Assembly (NCBI GenBank): GCA_019914995.1
Contig: CM034132.1
Span: forward strand, 8,798,662-8,862,661
From: Acanthochlamys bracteata
Taxonomy: Eukaryota; Streptophyta; Magnoliopsida; Pandanales; Velloziaceae
Direction of reading: 5' to 3'
DNA: 64,000 nucleotides
Below, one piece after another: positions 63,575-64,000 of this stretch (position 1 is the first letter of the stretch; every line of letters begins with the position of its first letter). The translations under genes and the position numbers were made by a program. The notes under the pieces are model-generated. The model was not told where the DNA came from. It did not search any database and saw only the letters and a list, made by a program, of their open reading frames with translations.

Positions 63575-64000
63575 ATGGGACTTTTCTCGTATATTGAAGG
63601 TTGCTGGAAGAGAAGAATCTGGAGAGATACAGATGACGGTGGTCGGCAGCAGAAGCAGCATGAAGATGAATCTTCGCCGGCAGCTTGGAATCTTTTCATT
63701 GAGCTTGGAACACTCGAGATCGCTACTGATAACTTTTCTGATTCTAACCGTCTCGGACAAGGTGGATTCGGCCCTGTGTATAAGGTAACTCTCTATACTG
63801 AGCTTTTGTTTGAAAAATATATGATCTTTCAGTAAGATTTTCAAACTATTCTTCAACAAAGGAATATGAACTCATTACTTCTTAATGATGCTTTCGGAAG
63901 AGCTCCATTTTTACGATTATAGCTTTCAATTACATATGGTTGTTAATTACATGGCTTGAATTTTGGTGTACGGAATCCGGTTTTTTTTTTTAAATAATAA
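63575..64000 (+). CDS. Receptor-like cytoplasmic protein kinase (CRK43/At1g70740-like), first exon only
   Basis: Exon 1 is 63575-63784 (70 codons, phase 0, donor GTAACT); the rest is intron up to the window edge and the gene continues outside. It starts MGLFSYIEGCWKRRIWRDTD with no signal peptide or membrane segment. LIFE-type sequence leads into the kinase (FIELGTLEIATDNFSDSNRL), then GQGGFGPVYK, the glycine-rich ATP-binding loop. The order short basic N-terminus, 'IATDNFS', GxGGFGPVYK is that of the RLK/Pelle kinases close to cysteine-rich RLKs, in a form lacking an extracellular part. Gly2 and Cys10 could allow lipid attachment, which is inference. Ser/Thr kinase activity is expected, but the catalytic loop is not in the window. 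Confidence 0.85.

Noticed and set aside
1..64000. CRISPR arrays, operons, phage or bacterial genes, tRNA or rRNA genes, organelle DNA insertions
   Set aside because: Looked for and not seen; split genes and plant transposons indicate nuclear plant DNA.

Overview
This is nuclear DNA of a flowering plant, most likely a eudicot. Genes are sparse, carry GT-AG introns, and sit in very AT-rich DNA full of small transposons. The proteins are plant types: a DYW pentatricopeptide protein, an organellar peptidyl-tRNA hydrolase/CRS2-like protein, a QALGGH zinc finger with an EAR motif, DUF1639 proteins and a receptor-like kinase. The species cannot be named from the sequence alone.

Layout. 1-1694 is the 3' part of an intronless PPR-DYW gene (+). 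2.2-2.55 kb is a short frame-broken remnant with a DUF761-like tail. 4.2-6.5 kb (-) is the eEF1B beta-type exchange factor in seven coding pieces, with a stop codon that appears to be split by the last intron. It is divergent from a nine-exon peptidyl-tRNA hydrolase gene (8.1-12.1 kb, +). About 12.5-18.5 kb is AT-rich and gene-free. 18.5-19.2 kb is a GIS/ZFP-like zinc-finger gene with a frameshift exactly at the first zinc-binding cysteine. 19.2-26.7 kb is a transposon graveyard: AT-rich MITEs, a CACTA-like terminus, an hAT-type MITE, a Copia gag fragment and a Tourist-type MITE. 26.7-28.6 kb (-) holds a tandem pair of DUF1639 genes, one intact and one broken. 29.3-29.9 kb is a solo LTR. A second hAT-type MITE lies at 33.8-34.4 kb. 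37.7-39.5 kb (-) is another intact DUF1639 gene, with unexplained exon-like blocks downstream. 42-48 kb is an unprocessed pseudogene of an AMSH deubiquitinase that has lost the JAMM catalytic exon. 49.1-50.1 kb is a single-exon plant protein of unknown function. 50-56.4 kb is again transposon-rich. 56.5-63 kb is a two-exon organellar ribosomal protein bS6 gene whose 6-kb intron contains an antisense decayed LINE. 63.6 kb to the end is the first exon of a receptor-like cytoplasmic kinase.

The intact genes are ordinary housekeeping or regulatory genes and do not form a pathway cluster. I did not find a convincing new molecular system. The most informative signals are the three decaying or broken genes (AMSH, the DUF1639 tandem copy, the zinc finger) and the MITE families. 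Two hAT-type copies have perfect 8-bp target duplications. Exon boundaries were derived by hand from splice signals, reading frame and family resemblance; no transcript or database search was available.
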